Source of the DNA: a virus
IMG/VR virus record: IMGVR_UViG_3300025810_000084
Location: 1 to 23,953 of that record
Direction: 5' to 3' (one strand)
DNA length: 23,953 bases
The position numbers and the translations under genes were made by a program. This document shows, one piece after another, positions 1 to 6,596 of this stretch. Under the pieces are notes generated by a model that was not told the DNA's origin, searched no databases, and saw only the letters and a list, made by a program, of their open reading frames with translations. Every line of letters begins with the position of its first letter. The first letter of the stretch is position 1.

Positions 1-1
1 A

Positions 2-235
2 GCAGAAGTAAATGTCTACACACAAGACGGAAAACTCTTTGTCGAAGGACAGAAAGAGGATACCGAATCAGAAACCACTTATGTCCACAGAGGAATGGCT
101 CAACGATCTTTCACCAGATCTTGGACACTGGCAGAGGACACGGAAGTTAGATCAGTTGAATTTGAGGATGGGTTGTTAAATATTGTTCTGGGAAGAATTG
201 TGCCCGAACATCATCAGAAGAAAGTCTGGTTCTAA
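2..235 (+). CDS. hsp20: Hsp20 small heat shock protein, C-terminal part (partial)
   Basis: An open frame enters from the left edge and stops at 233-235, giving 77 codons. It resembles the C-terminal half of the alpha-crystallin domain of the Hsp20/IbpA family that T4-like cyanophages carry: alternating beta-strand segments (KLFVEGQ, RSFTRSWTL, GLLNIVLGR) and the ending PEHHQKKVWF. Hsp20 proteins are ATP-independent holdases that keep unfolded proteins soluble. The start lies outside the window. A strong terminator follows 35 bases downstream, so this gene ends a transcription unit. Confidence 0.82.
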   Translation, partial: AEVNVYTQDGKLFVEGQKEDTESETTYVHRGMAQRSFTRSWTLAEDTEVRSVEFEDGLLNIVLGRIVPEHHQKKVWF

Positions 236-270
236 ATACTTTTGGGTAAACACCAAATATCGTCGCAGAC

Positions 271-313
271 GGAGGGGAAACTGGCAAAATCCAGTTGTAA
301 CCCCTCCTTTTTT
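271..313 (+). terminator. Rho-independent terminator after hsp20
   Basis: A perfect outer stem (GGAGGGG 271-277 with CCCCTCC 301-307) encloses an inner stem (AACTGG 279-284 with CCAGTT 291-296) and a short loop. Six T residues follow at 308-313. It separates hsp20 from the restriction-like/Mom-like unit. The 3' arm and T-tract also form the spacer of the next promoter. Confidence 0.85.
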
Positions 314-323
314 ATGCTATAAT
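295..323 (+). promoter_or_regulatory. Sigma70-like promoter overlapping the terminator
   Basis: A -35 element TTGTAA (295-300), a 17-base spacer and a -10 element TATAAT (318-323), with an upstream TG at 315-316 that makes an extended -10. The spacer is the terminator's 3' arm plus T-tract. The promoter would drive the gene at 346. Confidence 0.65.
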
Positions 324-345
324 AAACGTAAGAAAATTAATATCA

Positions 346-885
346 ATGACTGCCTTAGAATCTCTACAGACTCGTCTAGAAAATTTTAAAGTTACTTATG
401 AGTACAATCCCATGTTCACATATGAAGAGAATCGTGGAGCATGTCTAACTCGTTTGATAGATCAAGCGATGGGTAATTATGTTGAAGAATCTATCCCTGA
501 GTGGGATACTGATCCAAAAGCAAAGCACTTATGTGTTGGATTTAAAATTGACTGGGAAAACTCAAAGGTTGTTGTAGAACAGAAAAAGAATCCCCAGACT
601 GATAATGGTTCATCTCGTAAATCAAATCTTCTTAAATTGAAAGAGTCTGCAGAAGAGAAAGGTAAAACTCCTATCTATGCATACTGGGAAGATCGTCCAA
701 AGAATGATTATATGAAGGATGGTGTCCGACACCTTCATGGTATCGCAATCTTTAAGTTTTTGGGTATTGAAAACCAGTGGGAGAACTTTCTTTCTCATAT
801 CAATGTTGTTAAACTGATAATCAAAGAAGACCTTACTAATAAATTCGATGAAAAATTTCAATCCTTTAGCAAACCTACTTTATGA
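346..885 (+). CDS. Putative PD-(D/E)XK restriction-endonuclease-like protein
   Basis: A 179-residue protein. Residues 69-80 hold an Asp followed by a beta strand and Glu-Gln-Lys (D69, E78, K80), the spacing of a PD-(D/E)XK nuclease active site. The segment after it (NPQTDNGSSRKSNLLKL) resembles the ExK-N-TDNSSSR-NLxKL stretch I recall from type II restriction enzymes of the Eco47II/TdeIII kind. Glutamates at 27-28 could be the extra acidic residue of the first helix. The 3' end overlaps the Mom-like gene by 38 bases, so the two are probably translated together as a nuclease/modification pair. Its own promoter lies just upstream. Function is inferred from motifs only; it could be another nuclease of the same fold. 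Confidence 0.55.
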   Translation: MTALESLQTRLENFKVTYEYNPMFTYEENRGACLTRLIDQAMGNYVEESIPEWDTDPKAKHLCVGFKIDWENSKVVVEQKKNPQTDNGSSRKSNLLKLKESAEEKGKTPIYAYWEDRPKNDYMKDGVRHLHGIAIFKFLGIENQWENFLSHINVVKLIIKEDLTNKFDEKFQSFSKPTL

Positions 886-1561
886 AGAGATTGATTGTCG
901 TAATGCTAAAGTAACTGACTTTGAAGTAAAACCAACAACCATTCAGCAGGTTAGAGATTTTATTGAAAGGTGGCACTACTCTTCTAATGTAAATGGATTG
1001 CGTATATCACATGTCTTTGGTCTCTTTTACAATGGAGATCTGATTGGTGCAATGATTTATGGCCCATTAGGCATGGCAAATACTTGGAAGAAATATGGTG
1101 ATTCTGAAAATGACGTAGTTGAACTTAGAAGACTGTGTTGTATTGATAATACTCCAAAGTGTACTGAAAGTTATTTTATTGGAAAAACATTACGTTGGTT
1201 GAAGAAAAACTCTGAATATAAAGTTGTTGTCTCTTATGCAGATGCACACTACAATCATACTGGAATTATCTATAAAGCAACCAATTTTGAATATCATGGA
1301 TTAACATCCAAAGGAAGAGTGATTGATTTTGAAGGTAAACTTTATCATGATAAATGTATTCGTACATATAACGTATTAAAAAATGAATCTATTCTTTCTG
1401 CGAAATTTGAGAATGTAGTTAGAAAACTAAAACCATTTGCTCAGAGAGTAAAAGATGCACTTGAAGATGGTCGTGCAAAATACATCAATACTCCAGGAAA
1501 ACACATTTATGTCTTTAGATTGAAGAAAGTAAAGAATCTGAATAAAAAGGTAGGGGGGTAA
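848..1561 (+). CDS. Mom-like DNA modification protein (GNAT fold)
   Basis: A 237-residue protein resembling the phage Mu Mom family, which carries out an unusual modification of adenine in DNA that protects against restriction. Visible family features are WHYS at 42-45, a GxxxGAMIYGP strand at about 60-73, VELRRLCC at 91-98, and the stretch from SYAD (129-132) through GIIYKATNFEYHG (139-151). These match the acetyltransferase-like core as I remember it. The C-terminal 80 residues are lysine-rich. The gene starts inside the preceding restriction-like gene, and its stop codon lies in the next terminator hairpin. The family call is fairly secure; the chemistry and target site in this phage are not known. 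Confidence 0.72.
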   Translation: MKNFNPLANLLYEEIDCRNAKVTDFEVKPTTIQQVRDFIERWHYSSNVNGLRISHVFGLFYNGDLIGAMIYGPLGMANTWKKYGDSENDVVELRRLCCIDNTPKCTESYFIGKTLRWLKKNSEYKVVVSYADAHYNHTGIIYKATNFEYHGLTSKGRVIDFEGKLYHDKCIRTYNVLKNESILSAKFENVVRKLKPFAQRVKDALEDGRAKYINTPGKHIYVFRLKKVKNLNKKVGG

Positions 1562-1575
1562 AACCCGTCCTTTTT
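1553..1575 (+). terminator. Weak terminator overlapping the end of the Mom-like gene
   Basis: G-rich and C-rich arms (GG 1553-1554 and GGG 1556-1558 with CCC 1564-1566 and CC 1569-1570) close a TAAAA-type loop that contains the stop codon. Five T residues follow. The stem is interrupted, so termination may be partial. Confidence 0.5.
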
Positions 1576-1576
1576 A

Positions 1577-1585
1577 TGCTATAAT
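1577..1585 (+). promoter_or_regulatory. Extended -10 promoter upstream of the gp43 unit
   Basis: TGC-TATAAT at 1577-1585 is an extended -10 element inside a 17-base string (TTTTTATGCTATAATAA) identical to the one at the 295-323 promoter. There is no clear -35 at 17 bases (GGTAAA). It would drive the genes from 1607 into gp43. Confidence 0.5.
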
Positions 1586-1606
1586 AATCGGAGAGGTAAA
1601 CTAAAA

Positions 1607-1966
1607 ATGTCAATTAAAATTGCACTATTAAAATCAGGAGAATCAGTTATTTCTGATATCAAAGAATTAATTTCTAAAGAATCTAAAGAAAAAATTCATG
1701 GATACATGTTCAAAAATCCATATATCGTCGATATTTCTCATAATGATGAAGAAGAAGTTCTTCTTTTAGAGGGTGAAAAAAATAGCAAACCCAATAGAAA
1801 AGAGCAACAAGATGGTAAAGATGTCAGTGTAAATTTTATACCATGGATTCCTATTACATCAGACTCGGAAATTATTGTTGCACCTGATTGGGTATTTTCT
1901 ATAGTAACACCAGTAAAAGAAATTGAAAACCTTTACGAGGAAATGATTAATGGACAAGATGATTAA
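1607..1966 (+). CDS. Conserved phage protein, possible Sm-like fold, paralogue of the next gene
   Basis: A 119-residue acidic protein I cannot name with confidence. It starts with two hydrophobic beta strands around a turn (IKIALLKSGESVISDIKE) and ends with PWIPITSDSEIIV and a C-terminal helix. This pattern and the small size suggest a small beta-barrel such as an Sm-like domain, but that is a guess. It aligns by eye with the next product at both ends (see findings). A good ribosome binding site (GGAGAGG) lies upstream of the ATG. The gene overlaps the next one by 17 bases and lies in the polymerase operon. Confidence 0.6.
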   Translation: MSIKIALLKSGESVISDIKELISKESKEKIHGYMFKNPYIVDISHNDEEEVLLLEGEKNSKPNRKEQQDGKDVSVNFIPWIPITSDSEIIVAPDWVFSIVTPVKEIENLYEEMINGQDD

Positions 1967-2210
1967 CATAATAGTACTGACGAACAACAAGATATTGATC
2001 AGTCAAGTTGAAAGAGTATCTTCTGTATTGGGAGATCCTGATGTAAAAGTAACAAAACCATTTTTGTTAAATGTTTCCGATATGACTTTATCACCATGGT
2101 TTATTGATTTGACTGATGAAGAATGGTTTGCGATTTCTTCTGATAAGATTCTTACAACTTTTGAACCAAATTCAGTCTTGCTTAAAAACTACTTGGAATT
2201 AATTAACTGA
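1950..2210 (+). CDS. Conserved small phage protein, paralogue of the previous gene
   Basis: An 86-residue protein of unknown function. It shares with its neighbour the N-terminal pattern of a hydrophobic strand, turn, strand beginning with IS, then KP(F/Y) and a strand. Near the end both have PW, T, I, D, T, P, L, Y, E and the residues IN in the same order. An in-frame ATG at 1959 is an alternative start; 1950 is chosen because GAGG lies about 8 bases upstream. The stop is 6 bases before the DNA polymerase start, so it is probably co-expressed with gp43. Confidence 0.6.
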   Translation: MDKMINIIVLTNNKILISQVERVSSVLGDPDVKVTKPFLLNVSDMTLSPWFIDLTDEEWFAISSDKILTTFEPNSVLLKNYLELIN

Positions 2211-2216
2211 TTATTT

Positions 2217-3500
2217 ATGTCTCATCGATTTTACACTAACGTTCAAATGGTCGGTGACCACTTTCTTGTACGTGGGTATGAGAATGGACGGCACTTTGCC
2301 ACAAGAGAAAAGTTTTATCCTACATTATTTGTTCCTTCCAATAAAGAAACAGAATATAAAACTCTTGAGGGAGATTATGTTGAATCAATAGATCCAGGAA
2401 CTGTTCGTGATTGTAGAGAGTTCATCAAGAAATATGATGGTGTAAAAAACTTTAAGGTCTATGGTAATGACCGATACATCTGTCAGTATATTTCCGAGAT
2501 GTATCCTGAAGAAGAAGTTAAATTCGACACTACAAAAATCAAAATATCTACGATTGATATTGAGGTAAAATCTGAGAATGGATTCCCTGATGTAGAGTCT
2601 GCCGCAGAAGAAGTTCTTCTTATTACTGTACAGGATTACACTACAAAACAAATTCGCACTTGGGGTCAGGGACCATTCGATAATAGGCAGGAGAATATTA
2701 TCTACAAAAGTTTCAGAACAGAATATGAGTTACTTAATGACTTTATAAACTGGTGGATGATTGAGACTAATACTCCTGAAGTTGTGACTGGATGGAATAG
2801 TGAACTATATGATATGCCTTATTTGGTGAGGCGTATTGACCGTATTCTTGGTGAGAAGTTGATGAAACGACTCTCACCTTGGGGATTGGTGACTGAACGT
2901 GAGACTATTGTAATGGGTCGTAAACAGATCTCTTATGATGTTGGGGGTATTACGCAACTTGATTACCTAAATCTATATAAGAAGTTCACTTATAAGGCAC
3001 AAGAGTCTTATCGGTTGGACTATATTGCAAGTGTAGAACTTGGACAAAAGAAACTTGATCACTCTGAGTTTGATACATTTAAAGATTTCTATACTAACGG
3101 GTGGCAGAAATTTGTAGAGTATAATATCATTGACGTGGAACTTGTTGACCGTATGGAAGACAAGATGAAATTGATTGAACTTGCAATCACTATGGCATAT
3201 GATGCTAAGGTGAATTATAGTGATGTGTTTTATCAAGTTCGTATGTGGGATGCGATCATTTACAATTATCTCAAAAAGAAAAACATTGTAATTCCACCCA
3301 AAGAACGTTCAGACAAGGATGCAAAATATGCAGGTGCCTATGTCAAGGAACCTGTACCGGGAAAGTATGATTATGTTGTAAGTTTTGATTTAAATTCTCT
3401 TTATCCACATTTAATTATGCAATACAGCATAAGCCCTGAAACATTAATTGGAAAACATCAACTTAATAATCGTATTGCGGAATTGGAAAAAATGCTGTAG
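2217..3500 (+). CDS. 43: DNA polymerase gp43, N-terminal part (split gene)
   Basis: The N-terminal 427 residues of a T4-type family B DNA polymerase, the phage replicative enzyme. It holds the whole 3'-5' exonuclease: DIE at 114-116 (Exo I), GWNSELYD at 192-199 (Exo II) and a YNIID segment (Exo III). It then enters the palm with polymerase motif A, DLNSLYP, at 391-397, and stops soon after SPETLIG (406-412). The last 15 residues do not look like polymerase and belong to the inserted element. Motifs B and C are in the separate reading frame at 3660. Both parts lie in the same frame, so removal of a multiple of three bases would restore one gene. This part alone cannot polymerise and presumably assembles with the C-terminal product. 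Confidence 0.9.
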   Translation: MSHRFYTNVQMVGDHFLVRGYENGRHFATREKFYPTLFVPSNKETEYKTLEGDYVESIDPGTVRDCREFIKKYDGVKNFKVYGNDRYICQYISEMYPEEEVKFDTTKIKISTIDIEVKSENGFPDVESAAEEVLLITVQDYTTKQIRTWGQGPFDNRQENIIYKSFRTEYELLNDFINWWMIETNTPEVVTGWNSELYDMPYLVRRIDRILGEKLMKRLSPWGLVTERETIVMGRKQISYDVGGITQLDYLNLYKKFTYKAQESYRLDYIASVELGQKKLDHSEFDTFKDFYTNGWQKFVEYNIIDVELVDRMEDKMKLIELAITMAYDAKVNYSDVFYQVRMWDAIIYNYLKKKNIVIPPKERSDKDAKYAGAYVKEPVPGKYDYVVSFDLNSLYPHLIMQYSISPETLIGKHQLNNRIAELEKML

Positions 3501-3663
3501 GATATCCTCTTATGAAGAGGCAGTTAAATTGACAGAAGAAACTGGTATTCCCCACGAAGTGTACCACATCATTCCAATTTCCAAAGGAGGAAAACATCAC
3601 GAAAATAATTTGCAAATACTAACAGCAACTGAAAATCGTAAAAAGTATAATAAAATCCTATGA
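3453..3663 (+). pseudogene. Decayed HNH homing endonuclease inside gp43
   Basis: In a frame different from gp43, 3493-3663 encodes the C-terminal end of an HNH endonuclease: a YEEAVKLTEETGIPHEV segment, HIIPISKGGKHHENNLQ, then ATENRKKYNK. The residue before the first motif His is Tyr (HEVYHIIP) where related enzymes have Asp. There is no upstream ATG in this frame and no N-terminal DNA-binding region, so the copy is probably dead. A 6-bp hairpin (CCTCTT/AAGAGG) lies at 3506-3520. The stop overlaps the start of the second polymerase part (ATGA). I read it as the relic of a free-standing endonuclease that split the polymerase. Confidence 0.7.
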
Positions 3664-5018
3664 GCAATGATATGTGGAAAGATGTTCGTAAAATGACCCG
3701 TGAGGAAATTGCAGAAGAACTTGATGCACTTAAGAGAGTGAGAGAACTTTCCAATAAAGTTAATGTAGATAAACTTCTTAATCAAGATCTAGATTTGGAA
3801 CCTTTGAGAAAGGTTAATCTTACTATAACAGCAAATGGAGCACTCTATCGTAGAGTAAAAGGTATGCTGCCCGAATTGATGGAGAAGATTTACAAGGATC
3901 GCACCATCTATAAGAAGAAGATGCTTATTGCAAAACAAGATTATGAAAAAACTCCGACTAAAGCATTGGAGAAAGAGATTGCACGATGTAACAACATTCA
4001 GATGGCTCGCAAGATTCAATTAAATTCTGCTTACGGAAGCGTGGGAAATCAATATTTTAGATATTTTAAAATTGAGAATGCTGAGGCAATTACTCTCTCA
4101 GGTCAGGTTTCCATTCGTTGGATTGAGAACAAGATGAATGGATTTCTAAATAAGATTTTACAAACTGAGGAAGTCGATTATGTCATCGCATCTGACACTG
4201 ACTCAATCTATCTTAATATGGGACCTCTTGTTGATAAATTTCTTAGTAATAAGTCTGACGATAAAACAAAGATTGTTCAGTTACTTGATAAGATCTGCCA
4301 AGACAAGTTGGAACCATTCATCGAACAATCTTATACGGAACTTGCGGATTACGTTTCGGCATATGAACAGAAGATGATTATGAAACGTGAGAACATTGCA
4401 GAACGTGGCATTTGGACTGCAAAGAAACGTTATATTCTCAATGTATGGAATAGTGAAGGAGTTCAGTATTCTGAACCTAAACTCAAGATGATGGGTATTG
4501 AGGCAGTGAAATCATCTACACCGGCACCATGTCGTCAGATGATTAAGGACGGACTCAAGTTAATGATGAGTGGTACTGAAGAAGAAGTAATTGACTTTAT
4601 TGATAATTGCCGTAAAGAATTCAAGGCACTTCCTCCGGAGCAGATTGCATTTCCCCGTTCAGTATCGGATGTTGTAAAGTATAAATCTCATTCTGACATT
4701 TATGCTAAAGGTACTCCCATTCATTGTCGTGGAGCACTACTATTCAATCATTATATTAAGGAGAAGAAACTTGATAATAAGTATTCTCTTATCAATAATG
4801 GTGAGAAAATCAAGTTCATTTATCTGAAGAAACCAAATATTATTCAGGAGAATGTCATTTCATTTATTCAAGATTTTCCACATGAACTCGGTCTTGACAA
4901 ATACATAGATTATGAATTACAATTTGAAAAGAGTTTTTTAGACCCACTCAAATCTATTCTTGATGCGATTGGGTGGAGCACAGAAAAAAAAGTAAACCTT
5001 GAATCATTTTTTGTATAA
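3660..5018 (+). CDS. 43: DNA polymerase gp43, C-terminal part (split gene)
   Basis: A 452-residue product with the rest of the family B polymerase domain: motif B around KIQLNSAYGSVGN (118-130), motif C DTDSIY at 179-184, and the thumb, ending in a natural-looking C-terminus (STEKKVNLESFFV). The first 30 or so residues, rich in Lys, Arg and Glu, may be native polymerase sequence or derived from the insertion. Translation would start at the ATGA overlap with the HNH relic, so it may depend on ribosomes ending that frame. The Asp residues of motif C are intact, so a complex of the two parts could be active, as in the split gp43 known from some Aeromonas T4-like phages. Confidence 0.88.
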   Translation: MSNDMWKDVRKMTREEIAEELDALKRVRELSNKVNVDKLLNQDLDLEPLRKVNLTITANGALYRRVKGMLPELMEKIYKDRTIYKKKMLIAKQDYEKTPTKALEKEIARCNNIQMARKIQLNSAYGSVGNQYFRYFKIENAEAITLSGQVSIRWIENKMNGFLNKILQTEEVDYVIASDTDSIYLNMGPLVDKFLSNKSDDKTKIVQLLDKICQDKLEPFIEQSYTELADYVSAYEQKMIMKRENIAERGIWTAKKRYILNVWNSEGVQYSEPKLKMMGIEAVKSSTPAPCRQMIKDGLKLMMSGTEEEVIDFIDNCRKEFKALPPEQIAFPRSVSDVVKYKSHSDIYAKGTPIHCRGALLFNHYIKEKKLDNKYSLINNGEKIKFIYLKKPNIIQENVISFIQDFPHELGLDKYIDYELQFEKSFLDPLKSILDAIGWSTEKKVNLESFFV

Positions 5019-5023
5019 TGGAC

Positions 5024-5052
5024 TTGAAAAATAACTAAAGGTGTGGTATAAT
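5024..5052 (+). promoter_or_regulatory. Sigma70-like promoter upstream of the first pseudoknot leader
   Basis: TTGAAA (5024-5029), a 17-base spacer and TATAAT (5047-5052), with TG one base before the -10. The start point, 7 bases beyond the -10, would be about 5059, at the inner stem of the pseudoknot leader. Confidence 0.7.
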
Positions 5053-5127
5053 GCGGCAACAACTGGTCGGGGGCGATGGGTTGTGTAAGACCGCATTTTG
5101 TGATATAATAAATACATTACCCCCGAC
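5053..5127 (+). promoter_or_regulatory. Structured RNA leader (H-type pseudoknot) of the HNH endonuclease gene, copy 1
   Basis: Outer stem GCGG 5053-5056 with CCGC 5091-5094. The internal loop is CA 5057-5058 facing GTAAGA 5085-5090. The inner stem is ACAACT 5059-5064 with GGTTGT 5079-5084 (one wobble pair). The hairpin loop strand GTCGGGGG 5066-5073 pairs perfectly with CCCCCGAC 5120-5127, which ends 9 bases before the ATG where a ribosome would bind. The same design with different stem sequences precedes the GIY-YIG gene at 21048. The structure was worked out by hand from complementarity. Confidence 0.72.
5107..5114 (+). promoter_or_regulatory. Late promoter inside the pseudoknot loop
   Basis: AATAAATA fits the NATAAATA late-promoter form of T4-like cyanophages. 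With T4 spacing the transcript would begin at about 5120, the first base of the 3' pseudoknot strand. Such RNA would lack the upstream strands and stay open for translation. Confidence 0.5.
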
Positions 5128-5136
5128 AATAGAATT

Positions 5137-5568
5137 ATGCCAAGAGTAAAACACGGACAGACCAACACGCCTACTTGGATAAGTTGGACTGCGATGGTTG
5201 CTAGATACAAGTGGAGACCTGAATATAATAAAAGAGGAATATATGAAGGTTGGATGGGTGACAATGGATATCTTACCTTCTTATCTGATATGGGAGAGAG
5301 ACCAGATGGTGGTACAATAGAACGAATAGATAATGAACGAGGTTATTACCCAGACAATTGTAAATGGGCCACTATGAAAGAGCAGGAGAATAATAGAAGT
5401 AACAACAACAAACTAGAATATAATGGACAGACCAAGACTATCTCTCAATGGGCAGAAGAATATGGTATGGGGCACCAAACCTTACGATATAGGTTGAATA
5501 AACGAAGAATGGCTATGGAGGAGGCCTTGACTTCTCCCAAACTTTATGGTTATAATACTAGGAGATAA
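5137..5568 (+). CDS. Free-standing HNH homing endonuclease between gp43 and uvsX
   Basis: A 143-residue protein. The N-terminal half has the pattern of the small phage HNH/AP2-type endonucleases: GDNGYLTFLSDMGERPDG at about 47-64, then a TIERIDNERGYYPDNCKWAT stretch and QENNRSNN. The C-terminal third (NGQTKTISQWAEEYGM then QTLRYRLNKR and EEALTSP) looks like a helix-turn-helix DNA-binding module. Such enzymes cut a target in uninfected-lineage genomes and spread by repair. No ribosome binding site is visible upstream of the ATG; instead the region is occupied by a pseudoknot strand. The gene lies between complete gp43 and uvsX ends, so it does not interrupt either, and its 3' end carries a promoter for uvsX. 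Confidence 0.8.
   Translation: MPRVKHGQTNTPTWISWTAMVARYKWRPEYNKRGIYEGWMGDNGYLTFLSDMGERPDGGTIERIDNERGYYPDNCKWATMKEQENNRSNNNKLEYNGQTKTISQWAEEYGMGHQTLRYRLNKRRMAMEEALTSPKLYGYNTRR
5527..5556 (+). promoter_or_regulatory. Sigma70-like promoter for uvsX, inside the endonuclease gene
   Basis: TTGACT (5527-5532), an 18-base spacer and TATAAT (5551-5556), 21 bases before the uvsX ATG. An AGGAG ribosome binding site (5560-5564) follows. The -35 and -10 lie in the last codons of the HNH gene. Confidence 0.65.
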
Positions 5569-5576
5569 ATTAGACT

Positions 5577-6596
5577 ATGGACTTCTTACGCGAGATTGTA
5601 AAAGAGATTGGAGATGACTTCACAAAACTTGCAAGCGAGATTGACGAAACTGAAACATACGTTGATACTGGTTCGTTCATCTTTAATGCTCTTGTATCTG
5701 GGTCTATCCGTGGTGGTGTTTCTGGGAATAAAATCACTGCAATTGCTGGGGAAAGTTCTACTGGAAAGACTTTTTTCTCACTCGCAGTGGTCAAGAACTT
5801 CTTGGATACTAATCCCGATGCATATTGCCTTTATTTTGATACTGAGGCAGCTGTCAATAAGTCACTCTTAGAAAGCAGAGGAATTGACCTTAAGCGTCTT
5901 GCCGTGGTTAATGTAGTAACTGTTGAGGAGTTCCGTAGTAAGGCACTCAAGGCAGTGGATATGTATCAAAAATCACCTGAGGAAGACCGCAAACCCTGCA
6001 TGTTTGTGCTAGACTCTTTAGGAATGCTTTCGACTGAGAAAGAGATTACTGATGCACTCAATGAAAAGCAGGTTCGTGACATGACAAAATCACAACTAAT
6101 TAAGGGTGCCTTCAGAATGTTGACACTCAAGTTGGGGCAGGCTAATATTCCAATGATAGTTACCAACCACACTTATGACGTTATCGGATCTTATGTTCCT
6201 ACTAAAGAGATGGGAGGTGGTAGTGGTCTTAAGTATGCTGCCAGTACCATTATTCATCTTAGCAAGAAGAAAGAAAAAGATGGAACAGAAGTCATTGGAA
6301 ATCTTATCAAGGCAAAGACTGCTAAGTCACGTCTAAGTAAAGAGAACAAGGAGGTCAATATTCGTTTATTTTATGATCATCGGGGTCTTGATAAGTATTA
6401 TGGTTTACTTGAGTTAGGTGAACTTGCCGGAATGTGGAAGAACGTTGCCGGTCGTTATGAGATGACTGTCAATGGTGAGACTAAAAAAGTATATGCTAAG
6501 GCAATTCTGAAAGACCCAGAAGTTTATTTTACAGAAGAAGTAATGCAGCAACTTGATGCTGCCGCGAAAAAAGAATTCTCTTATGGAACGGATTGA
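5577..6596 (+). CDS. uvsX: UvsX RecA-like recombinase
   Basis: A 339-residue T4 UvsX homologue that forms filaments on single-stranded DNA and drives strand exchange for recombination-dependent replication and repair. Walker A is GESSTGKT at 58-65, and Walker B is in the strand CMFVLDSLG. A TNHTYD segment and a GGGSGLKYAAS loop (L2-like) follow. Length fits the family (T4 UvsX is about 390 residues; cyanophage versions are shorter). The stop overlaps the helicase start by 14 bases, so recombinase and helicase are translated together. The promoter at 5527-5556 should serve it. Confidence 0.93.
   Translation: MDFLREIVKEIGDDFTKLASEIDETETYVDTGSFIFNALVSGSIRGGVSGNKITAIAGESSTGKTFFSLAVVKNFLDTNPDAYCLYFDTEAAVNKSLLESRGIDLKRLAVVNVVTVEEFRSKALKAVDMYQKSPEEDRKPCMFVLDSLGMLSTEKEITDALNEKQVRDMTKSQLIKGAFRMLTLKLGQANIPMIVTNHTYDVIGSYVPTKEMGGGSGLKYAASTIIHLSKKKEKDGTEVIGNLIKAKTAKSRLSKENKEVNIRLFYDHRGLDKYYGLLELGELAGMWKNVAGRYEMTVNGETKKVYAKAILKDPEVYFTEEVMQQLDAAAKKEFSYGTD

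Noticed and set aside
2210-2217. Minus-strand late promoter (reverse of CATAAATA)
   Set aside because: A chance match at the gp43 start with no minus-strand gene to serve.
3450-3663. Group I intron in gp43
   Set aside because: The insert is only about 210 bases, has no visible P3-P7 core and holds a coding relic. Its stop overlaps the next start, which fits a split gene better. RNA evidence could still change this.
5053-5127. Known ribozyme, group I remnant or classical riboswitch (twister, pistol, SAM-II, glutamine-II)
   Set aside because: The pseudoknot layout is generic and I could not match conserved core bases of these classes from memory. AGTTGCGTAAG in copy 2 only loosely resembles part of pistol. 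An Rfam search would decide.
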